Shown here: in pieces, positions 45,445 to 53,589 of the stretch | Position numbering within the stretch: the stretch's first letter is position 1 | Layout of the letters: each line of letters opens with the position of its first letter | Assembly: GCA_016719295.1 (NCBI GenBank) | Contig: JADKAF010000001.1 | Location: forward strand, 3,100,001 to 3,164,000 | Source: Planctomycetota bacterium | GTDB lineage: Bacteria > Planctomycetota > UBA1135 > JADKAF01 | Length of the DNA stretch: 64,000 nt | Direction of reading: 5' to 3' | The notes under the pieces: model-generated | Told to the model about the DNA's origin: nothing | Database searches by the model: none | What the model saw: only the letters and a program-made list of their open reading frames with translations | Program-made: the position numbers and the translations under genes

Positions 45445-48400
45445 ATGCCCCTCGACGACGATGCCTTCCTCGACGCCTGGCTGGATCGCGCGCTCCGCGC
45501 GCGCGCGGAAGGGCGCGAGCTCGACCTCGCCGAAGCCCTCGCCGAGCGCCCCGCGCTCGAGAGCGAGCTCGCGCGATTGCAGGAGCTCGCCGGAGCGATC
45601 GCGGTCGTAGAAGCCGAGCGCACGCCGCTCGTTCCCGGCTACGAGCTGCTGTCCGAGATCGGTCGAGGCGCCTGCGGTGTCGTCTACCTCGCACGCCAGC
45701 GCGAGCTCGGTCGAGCGGTCGCGCTGAAGCTGCTCGCGCCCTCGATCGGCGCCTCCCCGCGCGGGCGCTCGCGCTTCCGCAGCGAAGCGCGCGCGATCGC
45801 GAAGCTCGCGCATCCGCACGTCGTGCGCGTGCACGAGATCATCGAGCGCGACGGGCTGCTCGCGTTCGCGATGGAGTGGATCGACGGCGGCTCGCTCGCG
45901 CACGTGATCGAGGGCCTCGGGGGGAAGCTGCGCAGCGCGACGACGCGCGACGTGATCGCGCTGCTCGGCGGCGCGAACGACGGCCCGGAGGAACCCTATC
46001 TCGTCTTCGCGTGCCGCACGCTCGCCGCCATCGCGCGCGCCGTACATGCCGCGCACGAGCAGGGCTTGGTGCACCGCGATCTCAAGCCCTCGAACATCCT
46101 GCTGCGCCGCGATGGCACGGCACTCCTCGCCGACTTCGGCCTCGCGCACGACGCCGCGCAGAGCCTCGGCACCGAGAGCGGGAGCTTCCTCGGCACGGCC
46201 GCCTTCGCGGCGCCGGAGCAGCTCCGCGCGGCGCGAGGCGAGGACTTCGAACCCGATGCGCGGAGCGATGTCTATGCGCTCGGGGCGACGCTCGACGCGG
46301 CGTTGCGCGGCGCACCGGCGTTCCGCTCGCGGGATCCCCTCGGCGTGCTGCACGAGCTCGAGCGCGGGTTCCCACCGCTCCGCAGCGCGCGCCCCGATCT
46401 CCCGCGCGAGCTCGGGACGATCGTCGCCGTGGCGACGGAACCCGAGCCCGCGCGGCGCTATCCCACGGCGGCGGCGTTCGCCGAGGATCTGGAGCGCTTC
46501 CTCGCGTTCCGGCCGATCGCGGCGAGGCCGCCTTCCCTCGCGAGGAAGCTCCATCTGCGCTGGGCGCGACATCGGCGCGCGATCGCGCTCGGTGCGTTGC
46601 TGGTGGCGGTGACGCTGGCGGCTTCGATCGTCGTCGGGGGGGAGCTCTGGCGGCAGAGGGAGGAGGAGCGCGGGCGACCGGAGCGCCTCGCGGAGAAAGT
46701 GCGCCTCGCGCGCTTGGCCCTCCTCGATGCGCGCTCGGGCGAGCGCGCGTACATCCTCGTTCACGGCATCTCCGGCGATCTCGAAGCGCCCGATCCGCAG
46801 CTCGGCGAAGCACTCCTGCATTACGAACGCGCCCTCGAGCTCGCCCCCGATGACCACGCGCTGCGAGCCGAGCGCGAGCTCGTCGCGGACCACGCGCAGA
46901 AGCGCGCGACTTCCGGCGAGCTGCCGCCGTTCCTCGACGGGCTGCGCCACTACCTCCGCGGCGAGCACGCCGCGTGCATCGAGGCCTGGCGCGAGCTCGA
47001 CATCGCGCATGAGCCGTTCGTCGAGGCGGCGCTCGGCCAGCTCCTCCTGCAGCGAGACCAGGCCGATCGGGCTTATCCACGCCTGCTCGTGGCAGCGAGA
47101 GAGTTCCCCCAGGCCGGCTTCCTGTGGGTCGAGCTCGCGGACGCGGCCCAGCAGTGCCGCGATCACGAGCGCGCGCTGCTCTGGATCCAGGAAGCGCGTC
47201 GCCGCGGCGGGCTCGATCCCTTCGAGACGGACCGACGCGTCGAGGCCGATGTGCTCGCGCAGCGCGGCGAGGCGGAAGCGGCGCGAGCGATCTTCAAGGA
47301 GCTGCGCCGCAATCGCATGGCTCCGAATGCTCGGCGCCACTACGCTTTGTTCCTCGAGCGCATGGGTGAGCTAGACGAGGCCGCCCAGGTGGCGTGGGAG
47401 GCTTGGAAGCTCGGGCCAAGAAGCACCTCGTTCCGCACCACCGTCACGCGCATTCATGAGCTCTGGTGGGCCGGCCTGGATACCCGGTCTCGGGCGGAAG
47501 CGATCAAGAGCATGTTCCAAGGCCACCTCGATGAAGGCGAACGGTTGGCCGAAGTCATCGCCCTGCTGCGCGCGAATCGAGAAAGCACGACGAGAGCCTC
47601 GGGCTCCACCTCTTTGAAAGCGCAGAAGCTCCCACTCCGGGAGTACGCACCCATCGCAGAGGTCGCTTCGATGCTGTCTTCTTCTCGCGCCGCTTCCTCC
47701 TCCGCCCACGCCACTTGCCTCGCACGCTGGACGATCGCCTGGAGCGAGAGTCGCCAGCGCGCGCCCTGGAGACTCTGCGGATCTCTCCTCCTTGCCATGC
47801 TCGCCAGTGGAGCAACGTCGAGCTACGGGCAGCAGAACTGGACCCTCGAACGACGAATCCTGCTCAGCCCGATGTTCCCAGGCAGCCTGCTCGCGACAAG
47901 CATCGAGTACCTCCCGAGCCGATGCACGCTCGTCGTCGGGGTCGGCAACACGGCAGGTATCGGCAACTCGGGCGGAGACCTCGCTGAGATCTCGACAACC
48001 GGAAACCTTCTGCGGACGTTCAGGATCTCGCCGCGTCCTACGGGCTTCGTCATCGACAACGGCGGACTGGCCATCGATCCCATCGGCAGCCTCTGGTATG
48101 CCAATGGACTGGCGAGCACGATCCGCGAGCCCCTCCGCCAGCTTGCGCTCAACGGAACGGTCGTCGCGAGCATCACTCCGAACGCCATCTCCGAAGCGAC
48201 CGCCATGGCCATCGACCCTTCGTCCAGCGACTTTCTGGTCGTCGACTACTCGACCGGCACGGGTCCTCAAAGGCTGATGCGCCTGGCGCCGACGACGGGA
48301 GCGCTCATCGCCAGCACTCCATTGCCGACCAGCATCATCGGCCCTGGCGATGCCGGGCTCTCGTTCAACCCCTTCACCAACACCTACGCGATCGCAGGCG

Positions 48401-48981
48401 AAGCTGGAACGTCCAACGGCATCATCTACTCCATGAATGCCACGGCCACGACCTTCACGCCGTACTTCAATACCGGCCTGACGCAAGGCATCAGCGGCAT
48501 CGCGTTCGATGGTCCTGGTCAGCACATGTTCGTGCTGGCACGCGGAACGACGAAGTCCATCTCGGTCTACAGCCTCTCCGCCGCGACCGCGACGCCGATC
48601 GGAACAGGATGCACTGGCAGCAGCGGCATCCCGATCCTCTCCCCCTGCAGCGCACCAACGCTGGGCAATACGTCGTTCGGGCTCCGCTTGGATCAAGCCT
48701 TGCCTGGTGCAACCGCGATCCTTCTCTTGAGCAGTGGGCAGCTTCCACTCTCCTGGGGCGGCACTTGCACTTCTTATCCCGCTCCTCCTTGGTCGAACCT
48801 CACGACGCAAACCACTGCAACCGGCGATGCCCTGCTGCCTCTACCCGTTCCGAACGCGCCGATCTTCCTGGGAGCCTCGCTCGTGGGCCAGTTCCTCGTC
48901 ATCGATCCCGCCGGAGCCTTCCCCGTGGCGCCGGGAGTGGGCATCTCCTTCTCGAACGCGCTGCAGATCACCGTGGGCTGA
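45445..48981 (+). CDS. Ser/Thr kinase with TPR region fused in frame to a secreted propeller-like protein
   Basis: The frame is open for 1178 residues. Kinase motifs: GRGACG (73-78), Lys95, HRDLKPSN (210-217), DFG (230-232), APE (256-258). A transmembrane helix (~379-398) leads to a TPR-like helical region (~420-730). From residue 743 a new unit appears: MLSSSRAASSS, a basic stretch, the hydrophobic core WRLCGSLLLAMLAS, then SYG before QQN, which is a complete signal peptide. About 270 residues of propeller-like strands follow (TNTYAIAGEAGTSNGIIYSM), then the shared C-terminal module (GTGCTGSSGIPILSPC … VIDPAGAFP). ATG 47671 has AGAGG 8 nt upstream, so this second unit (436 residues) may be translated separately. 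Confidence 0.85.
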   Translation: MPLDDDAFLDAWLDRALRARAEGRELDLAEALAERPALESELARLQELAGAIAVVEAERTPLVPGYELLSEIGRGACGVVYLARQRELGRAVALKLLAPSIGASPRGRSRFRSEARAIAKLAHPHVVRVHEIIERDGLLAFAMEWIDGGSLAHVIEGLGGKLRSATTRDVIALLGGANDGPEEPYLVFACRTLAAIARAVHAAHEQGLVHRDLKPSNILLRRDGTALLADFGLAHDAAQSLGTESGSFLGTAAFAAPEQLRAARGEDFEPDARSDVYALGATLDAALRGAPAFRSRDPLGVLHELERGFPPLRSARPDLPRELGTIVAVATEPEPARRYPTAAAFAEDLERFLAFRPIAARPPSLARKLHLRWARHRRAIALGALLVAVTLAASIVVGGELWRQREEERGRPERLAEKVRLARLALLDARSGERAYILVHGISGDLEAPDPQLGEALLHYERALELAPDDHALRAERELVADHAQKRATSGELPPFLDGLRHYLRGEHAACIEAWRELDIAHEPFVEAALGQLLLQRDQADRAYPRLLVAAREFPQAGFLWVELADAAQQCRDHERALLWIQEARRRGGLDPFETDRRVEADVLAQRGEAEAARAIFKELRRNRMAPNARRHYALFLERMGELDEAAQVAWEAWKLGPRSTSFRTTVTRIHELWWAGLDTRSRAEAIKSMFQGHLDEGERLAEVIALLRANRESTTRASGSTSLKAQKLPLREYAPIAEVASMLSSSRAASSSAHATCLARWTIAWSESRQRAPWRLCGSLLLAMLASGATSSYGQQNWTLERRILLSPMFPGSLLATSIEYLPSRCTLVVGVGNTAGIGNSGGDLAEISTTGNLLRTFRISPRPTGFVIDNGGLAIDPIGSLWYANGLASTIREPLRQLALNGTVVASITPNAISEATAMAIDPSSSDFLVVDYSTGTGPQRLMRLAPTTGALIASTPLPTSIIGPGDAGLSFNPFTNTYAIAGEAGTSNGIIYSMNATATTFTPYFNTGLTQGISGIAFDGPGQHMFVLARGTTKSISVYSLSAATATPIGTGCTGSSGIPILSPCSAPTLGNTSFGLRLDQALPGATAILLLSSGQLPLSWGGTCTSYPAPPWSNLTTQTTATGDALLPLPVPNAPIFLGASLVGQFLVIDPAGAFPVAPGVGISFSNALQITVG

Positions 48982-49068
48982 TGCAGCGCTGCAAGCCGCG
49001 GTCATCCAACCCACGGGCGCAACCTGCCCCATCGCGCTGAGCTCCGCCAAGATCCTCTGAGCGCACGT

Positions 49069-49110
49069 CGCGAACTCCGGCGCCGGTGGTCACCGGCGCC
49101 GGAGTTCGCG
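49069..49110 (+). terminator. Perfect 20-bp stem hairpin
   Basis: The arms 49069-49088 and 49091-49110 are perfectly complementary with only 2 nt between. It lies 87 bp after the stop of the fused kinase gene and is the strongest hairpin in the window. No T-run follows, but its strength suggests termination or mRNA-end stabilisation. Confidence 0.6.
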
Positions 49111-49117
49111 ATGATGC

Positions 49118-49140
49118 CCCGACCTCTCCACCAGGTCGGG
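49118..49140 (+). promoter_or_regulatory. Small hairpin immediately before a start codon
   Basis: An 8-bp stem (49118-49125 with 49133-49140) with a 7-nt loop ends 2 nt before the ATG at 49143. The only SD-like bases (AGG at 49133-49135) are in its right arm, so the hairpin could hide the ribosome binding site. Confidence 0.45.
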
Positions 49141-49142
49141 AC

Positions 49143-49625
49143 ATGGACTGGCTGCAATTCTGGGAGCTGCTGAGCTACCTCGTCACGGTCTTCGGCCTCC
49201 CGTTCGCCATCGCCGTCTTCATCTACGAGCAGCGGCGCGAGCGGGACAACGACGACGAGGAGGCGTATCAGCTCCTCGCCAACGCCTATACCGACTTCCT
49301 GAAGGTGGTGCTCGCGCACAGCGACCTGCGCCTGCGCTCGAGCGAGCGCTGCACCGATCTCACGCCGGAGCAGGTCGAGCGCCGGCGCGTGATCTACGAC
49401 ATGCTGATCTCGCTCTTCGAGCGCGCCTACCTGCTCGCCTATGAAGAGGACATGACCCCCACCGAGGCCCGGCGCTGGAACTCGTGGGAGGACTACATGC
49501 GCGAGTGGTGCCGGCGCGCCGACTTCGCGGCGCAGCTCCCGGAGCTCCTGCGCGGCGAGGACGAGGAGTTCGCGGCCTATATCCGGAGGCTCGAGAGCGA
49601 GGAGCGCGCGAAGCTCGCGCGCTGA
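49143..49625 (+). CDS. Small N-terminally anchored helical protein
   Basis: The protein has 160 residues from ATG 49143. One transmembrane helix (LSYLVTVFGLPFAIAVFIYE, about 9-28) is followed by a charged, acidic helical domain (QRRERDNDDEEAYQLLANAY … EEFAAYIRRLESEERAKLAR) that should lie in the cytoplasm. The pattern resembles small accessory membrane proteins with DUF4760-like composition (weak). No neighbour is closely coupled: the preceding hairpins separate it from the kinase, and 173 bp follow before the next gene. Confidence 0.75.
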   Translation: MDWLQFWELLSYLVTVFGLPFAIAVFIYEQRRERDNDDEEAYQLLANAYTDFLKVVLAHSDLRLRSSERCTDLTPEQVERRRVIYDMLISLFERAYLLAYEEDMTPTEARRWNSWEDYMREWCRRADFAAQLPELLRGEDEEFAAYIRRLESEERAKLAR

Positions 49626-49798
49626 GGGGAGAGAATTCCGGATTCCTCGGCGCTCGCGTACGCCCTTTGGCGTGTAGGGATCGGGAAGCCGCGCCGCGGC
49701 CTCCCGGCCGACGGCGTGCGGGATCGGGCGCGCCGCGTGCCTCGGAGCGGCGATCGCGCCGCTCTCTCACCGTTCCGCCCGTCTATCCGGAGTTCCCT

Positions 49799-51643
49799 AT
49801 GTCCCTCGTACCGCGTCCGTCCTCCGCCCTCGTGCTCGCGCTCGCCCTCGGAGCCAGCGCCACGGCGCTCCGCGCGCAGCTCGACCACGAGTCTGCACCC
49901 ACCGGCGGCACTCCCTCCATCCGCCTGCCCGAGGGCCAGCAGCGCCCGCAGCCCGAGGGCCTGAACGTCATCTACGACAACGGCCCCTACGTGAACCAGC
50001 CGGGCGGAGGCACCGGCGGAGCCGATGCCAGCGTGCTGCAGACCAGCACGCTCCTGCACGGCATCCTCGGCTTCGGCGGGAGCAGCGCGACCGTACGCCT
50101 GGCGGACGACTTCACGGTCCCCGGCGGCCAGCTCTGGTACGTCGAGTCGGTGAAGGTCTACGCCTACCGCACCAACTCCGCGACCAGCTTCGTCTTCGAT
50201 ACCGGCGCGCTGCAGGTCTGGGACGGCAACCCGGGCTCGGGCACGGCCAACGTCATCTTCGGCGACCCGCTGACCAACCGCCTCATCTCCTCGACCTGGG
50301 ACAACGCCTACCGCGTCACGGAGACCACGCTCACGGCGACCAATCGCCCCGTCGTCGTGAGCGAGCTCCGCGTCGGCAAGGTCTTCTCTCCGGGCACCTA
50401 CTGGATCGACTTCTGGGTCAACACCGCGACCGCCGGTGGATCGTTCACGCCGCCGATCACGATCACCGGCCAGAACGTGACCGGTGACGCGCTCCAGTTC
50501 CTCGGCTCGAACACGCCCCCCACGCCGCAGTGGAACCCGCTGCTGATGACGGTCAGCACGGTGCCGACGCACCCGACCGGTATCCCCTTCCAGCTCTGCG
50601 GCACGGTTGCCTGCTGCTGGGAGGCCGAGCTCGGCCGGGACCTGAATCACGGCGACGACTCGATCACCGACAACCTCGCCCTCGGGTTCAACTTCTTGCT
50701 GCCCGGACAGCTGCCCGGAGGCACGACGACCCCGGTCGTCTCGGTGTGCTCGAACGGCTTCGTCGGCCTCGGTGGTGCGTTCACGGCCGACTTCACGCCG
50801 ACGGTGAGCGAGTTCAGCTCGCAGGGCGAGCGCATCGCGGTGCCGTGGGACGACTACGTGCCGTCCGCGGGGTTCGCGCCGCGCCGACAGGTCTTCTTCA
50901 ACGCGCTGCCCGGCCGCGCGGTCGTCACCTGGCGCCGCGTGCCGACCTTTGGCGGCGGGCCGTCGCTCAGCATGGTGCAGCTCCAGATGTTCCCGAGCGG
51001 CTCCTTCTTCATCAATGTTTGGCAGCACGAGCCCGTGACGCCGCGGACTCCGATCTTCGGTGTCTCCGCGGGCAACAACGCGCTGAGCCAGGCGATCGAC
51101 ATGTCGATCGGCTACAGCGGGATCCCCGGCATCGCCACGATCTACGAGAGCTTCGCCTCGGGAGCCAGCGACCTCAGCGGCAAGATCTTCGCCTTCGATC
51201 CGGCGAGCACCAGTTTCGGAGTGAGCTACCGCATCAGCGTCTCGGACGCCTGCTGCAACGATGCGGCGCGCGTGACCTACGGCGCGGGCTGCGCGAACCT
51301 CGGGGTCACGAGCACGCTGCCGCTCGCGGGCCTGCCGATCACCTTCTCGATCACCGGTGTCGCTCCGACGGCGGCCGCGGCGGTGTTGACCTTCGGGGTC
51401 ACGCAGACCTCGCTCGCGATCGATCCGATCCTCGCTCCGGGCTGCGAGCTGCTGACCGGCCTCGAGTTCCCCGGTGCCCTACCGCTCGATCCGCAGAACC
51501 CGAACCTCACGGTGCTGATCCCCTGCAACGCGAAGTTCTTCGGGCAGACGCTCTACCTGCAGGCCTTCGCGATCGATCCGGCGGCCAACGCCCTCGGGCT
51601 CGCCGCGTCGAACGGCCTCTGCATCACGATCGGCAACGACTGA
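49799..51643 (+). CDS. Secreted protein with shared C-terminal module
   Basis: The protein has 614 residues from ATG 49799. The signal peptide ends ATALRA before QLD. The mature chain is all-beta: a jelly-roll-like first half (VRLADDFTVPGGQLWYVESV) of a type common in planctomycete secreted proteins, a second beta domain (~residues 270-470, with a CCWEAELGRD start), and the final module (~490-614: YGAGCANLGVTSTLPLAGLP … FFGQTLYLQAFAIDPAANAL) that recurs in the proteins ending at 48981 and 496. Cysteines are paired within domains. Extracellular or surface location is inferred. A hairpin 12 bp after the stop ends the unit. Confidence 0.85.
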   Translation: MSLVPRPSSALVLALALGASATALRAQLDHESAPTGGTPSIRLPEGQQRPQPEGLNVIYDNGPYVNQPGGGTGGADASVLQTSTLLHGILGFGGSSATVRLADDFTVPGGQLWYVESVKVYAYRTNSATSFVFDTGALQVWDGNPGSGTANVIFGDPLTNRLISSTWDNAYRVTETTLTATNRPVVVSELRVGKVFSPGTYWIDFWVNTATAGGSFTPPITITGQNVTGDALQFLGSNTPPTPQWNPLLMTVSTVPTHPTGIPFQLCGTVACCWEAELGRDLNHGDDSITDNLALGFNFLLPGQLPGGTTTPVVSVCSNGFVGLGGAFTADFTPTVSEFSSQGERIAVPWDDYVPSAGFAPRRQVFFNALPGRAVVTWRRVPTFGGGPSLSMVQLQMFPSGSFFINVWQHEPVTPRTPIFGVSAGNNALSQAIDMSIGYSGIPGIATIYESFASGASDLSGKIFAFDPASTSFGVSYRISVSDACCNDAARVTYGAGCANLGVTSTLPLAGLPITFSITGVAPTAAAAVLTFGVTQTSLAIDPILAPGCELLTGLEFPGALPLDPQNPNLTVLIPCNAKFFGQTLYLQAFAIDPAANALGLAASNGLCITIGND

Positions 51644-51654
51644 TCGCGAGGTGC

Positions 51655-51682
51655 GCCGCGCGCTTCACCTGAAGCGCGCGGC
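51655..51682. terminator. Bidirectional hairpin between convergent genes
   Basis: A perfect 13-bp stem (51655-51667 with 51670-51682) with a 2-nt loop fills most of the 45-bp gap between the stops at 51643 and 51689. Confidence 0.55.
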
Positions 51683-51688
51683 CAGCGT

Positions 51689-52570
51689 TCAACGAGGGAG
51701 CGCGAGGTGGCGCGTCAGGAACGCGCCCACCTCGCGCTCGTATCGTTCCGGCGACGAGGCATGCAGGTCCGCGTGCGCGACGCCGGGGAAGGTCTGCAGC
51801 GCAGCGACGCCGGCCGGCGCGCGCTCGGCGATCTCGCGCGCCGCACGCGGTGGCGCGTGCCGATCGTCGGCGCCCACGAGCACGAGCGTCGGCACGCGCA
51901 AGCTCGAGGCATGCGCGCTCGGGCGCAGCTCGCGCGCGGACGCGCCGATCCACCACGGGACCTGCAACAGCAGCAGCGGCGCGAGCGCACGCGCGGGCTC
52001 TCCGAGATGCAGCTCGAGCCGATCCGCGGTCGCGTCCTCGATCCGCGCATACACCGACTCGAGCACGAGCGCATCGAGCTCGAGCTCGCGCGCGGCGTAG
52101 AGCAGCGCCGCAGCGCCCATCGAAGTGCCGATCGCCGCGAGCCGCTCGCCGGGACAGCGCGCGCGGAGCTCGCGCAGCGCCGCCAGCGCATCGGCGCGCT
52201 CGTGCCAGCCGAAGCTGATCCGCGAGGCGCTGCTCTCGCCGTGGCCGCGCAGATCGCAGAGCAGCACCGCGTGTCCTCGCGCGCGCAGCCAGAGGGCTCG
52301 CGCGAGAAGCGTTCGCCGCGAGTTCTCGAGACCGTGCAGCAACAGCACGCCACCGCACCCCGGTTGCCCCGGCGCGAACCACGCCGCGAGCTCGATCTCC
52401 GCATCGACGGGCACGCGAAGCGCCACGGCCCCGAGCTCGGGCGGAGGCGCTCCGACGACGCTCGGCCGAGGACGGGTCAGATGATGCCCCGCGGCGAGCA
52501 GCACGGCAGCGGCGACGACGAGAGCAGCGCAGCAGGCGCGTCGCGCACGGCGACTCGGAAGCCAGGTCAT
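51689..52570 (-). CDS. Membrane-anchored alpha/beta hydrolase
   Basis: The protein has 293 residues from ATG 52570. The N-terminal hydrophobic segment (CCAALVVAAAVLLAAGHHL) is an anchor. The oxyanion region is LLLHGLENSR, the nucleophile elbow GTSMGAAALL (GxSxG), the acid is in VLVGADDRHAPP and the His in PGVAHADLH. The fold resembles the BEM46/YqkD group of serine esterases. It lies 70 bp after the M23 peptidase gene on the same strand, probably in one transcript. Longer upstream frame extensions overlap the peptidase and are not supported. Confidence 0.88.
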   Translation of the reverse strand: MTWLPSRRARRACCAALVVAAAVLLAAGHHLTRPRPSVVGAPPPELGAVALRVPVDAEIELAAWFAPGQPGCGGVLLLHGLENSRRTLLARALWLRARGHAVLLCDLRGHGESSASRISFGWHERADALAALRELRARCPGERLAAIGTSMGAAALLYAARELELDALVLESVYARIEDATADRLELHLGEPARALAPLLLLQVPWWIGASARELRPSAHASSLRVPTLVLVGADDRHAPPRAAREIAERAPAGVAALQTFPGVAHADLHASSPERYEREVGAFLTRHLALPR

Positions 52571-52640
52571 GCGCTGACGAGGTGCGCTGCGGCCCGAGGC
52601 GGACGCGCGTTCCCTGGAACGCACGGGCCGCGCAATCGGA

Positions 52641-53477
52641 TCAGCGCGCGCCGCGCTCGCGCAGGAGCTGCGAGGGCCGCAGCCACTCGCGCACCACGGC
52701 CGGGTCCCGACCATAGCCCTCGCACCAGCCCATGATGTCCGGAGGCGGGTCCACGGGTGCGGTGCTGCCGACGAGGAGCGAGAGCACGACCGGAGCGCCG
52801 CCGTCGAGCGCGCGGAGACAGAGATCGGTCTCGCGCTCGCGACGGAGGCGCAGCTCGCCGCGCAGTACCTGCGCGCCGAAGCGCAGCCCCTCCGGTGAGC
52901 GCGCAGCCGCGCGCAGCTCGCGCGCCAGCGCCGGCGGGATCTGCACGTAGGGGCCGCGATGCAGACCGAAGTGCAGGTGCGCCGGATAGCGCCCATTCTC
53001 CTCGCTGCGATCGGCGCCGATCGTCCCGAGGCGCTCGCCGCCACGCACATGGTCTCCGACCGCGACGCGACGATCGGCGCCGAGATGCACGTAGAACGAG
53101 CAGATCGATCGCTGGCGATGCTCCGCTGGCACGATGGCGTGCTCGAGCACGATGGTGTTGCCGAGGTTCCAGTGCAAGAGGCCGCGCGCGTCGGTCCAGG
53201 TCGGGGAGAACGCGGAGTACCGCACGATGCCGTCGGCGATGGCGACGACGGGCGTCCCCGCCGGCAGCCAAACGTCCTCCCCGAGGTGATAGGTGCCGTC
53301 GAAGGGCGTGCCTCGCGCGCGGACGAGCGCCCCGAAGCTCCCGCGCGCACGCACGCCGCGGAGGTAGCCTTCGCAGGGCCAGGCGAAGCTCGTCGCCGCG
53401 CTCGGCGGCAGCGAGAGCTCCGCATGCGCCAGCAAGCTCGGCAATGCGGCGCAGAAGAGCAGGAGCGGGTGCGGCAT
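52641..53477 (-). CDS. Exported M23-family (LytM) metallopeptidase
   Basis: The protein has 278 residues from ATG 53477 (MPHPLLLFCAALPSLLAHAE), with GGAGG 10 nt upstream. The signal peptide is clear. The LytM zinc motifs are HLGED (HxxxD) and HLHFG (HxH), with VVAIADGIVRY and GNTIVLEH between them as usual for the family. M23 enzymes cleave peptidoglycan cross-links; some members are inactive scaffolds, but all ligands look intact here. The predicted mature N-terminus is Glu, the one exception to the Gln pattern in this window. It is divergent from the haem-c/TPR gene. Confidence 0.92.
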   Translation of the reverse strand: MPHPLLLFCAALPSLLAHAELSLPPSAATSFAWPCEGYLRGVRARGSFGALVRARGTPFDGTYHLGEDVWLPAGTPVVAIADGIVRYSAFSPTWTDARGLLHWNLGNTIVLEHAIVPAEHRQRSICSFYVHLGADRRVAVGDHVRGGERLGTIGADRSEENGRYPAHLHFGLHRGPYVQIPPALARELRAAARSPEGLRFGAQVLRGELRLRRERETDLCLRALDGGAPVVLSLLVGSTAPVDPPPDIMGWCEGYGRDPAVVREWLRPSQLLRERGAR

Positions 53478-53589
53478 GAACGAAGTTCCTCCGGATCGCC
53501 GGTACGCACCGCGACGACGAACGCTCCCCACCGTAGCATCCGCTGCGGATCAGGACCCGACCCGAGTCCCCTGCCGACGAACGCGAATC

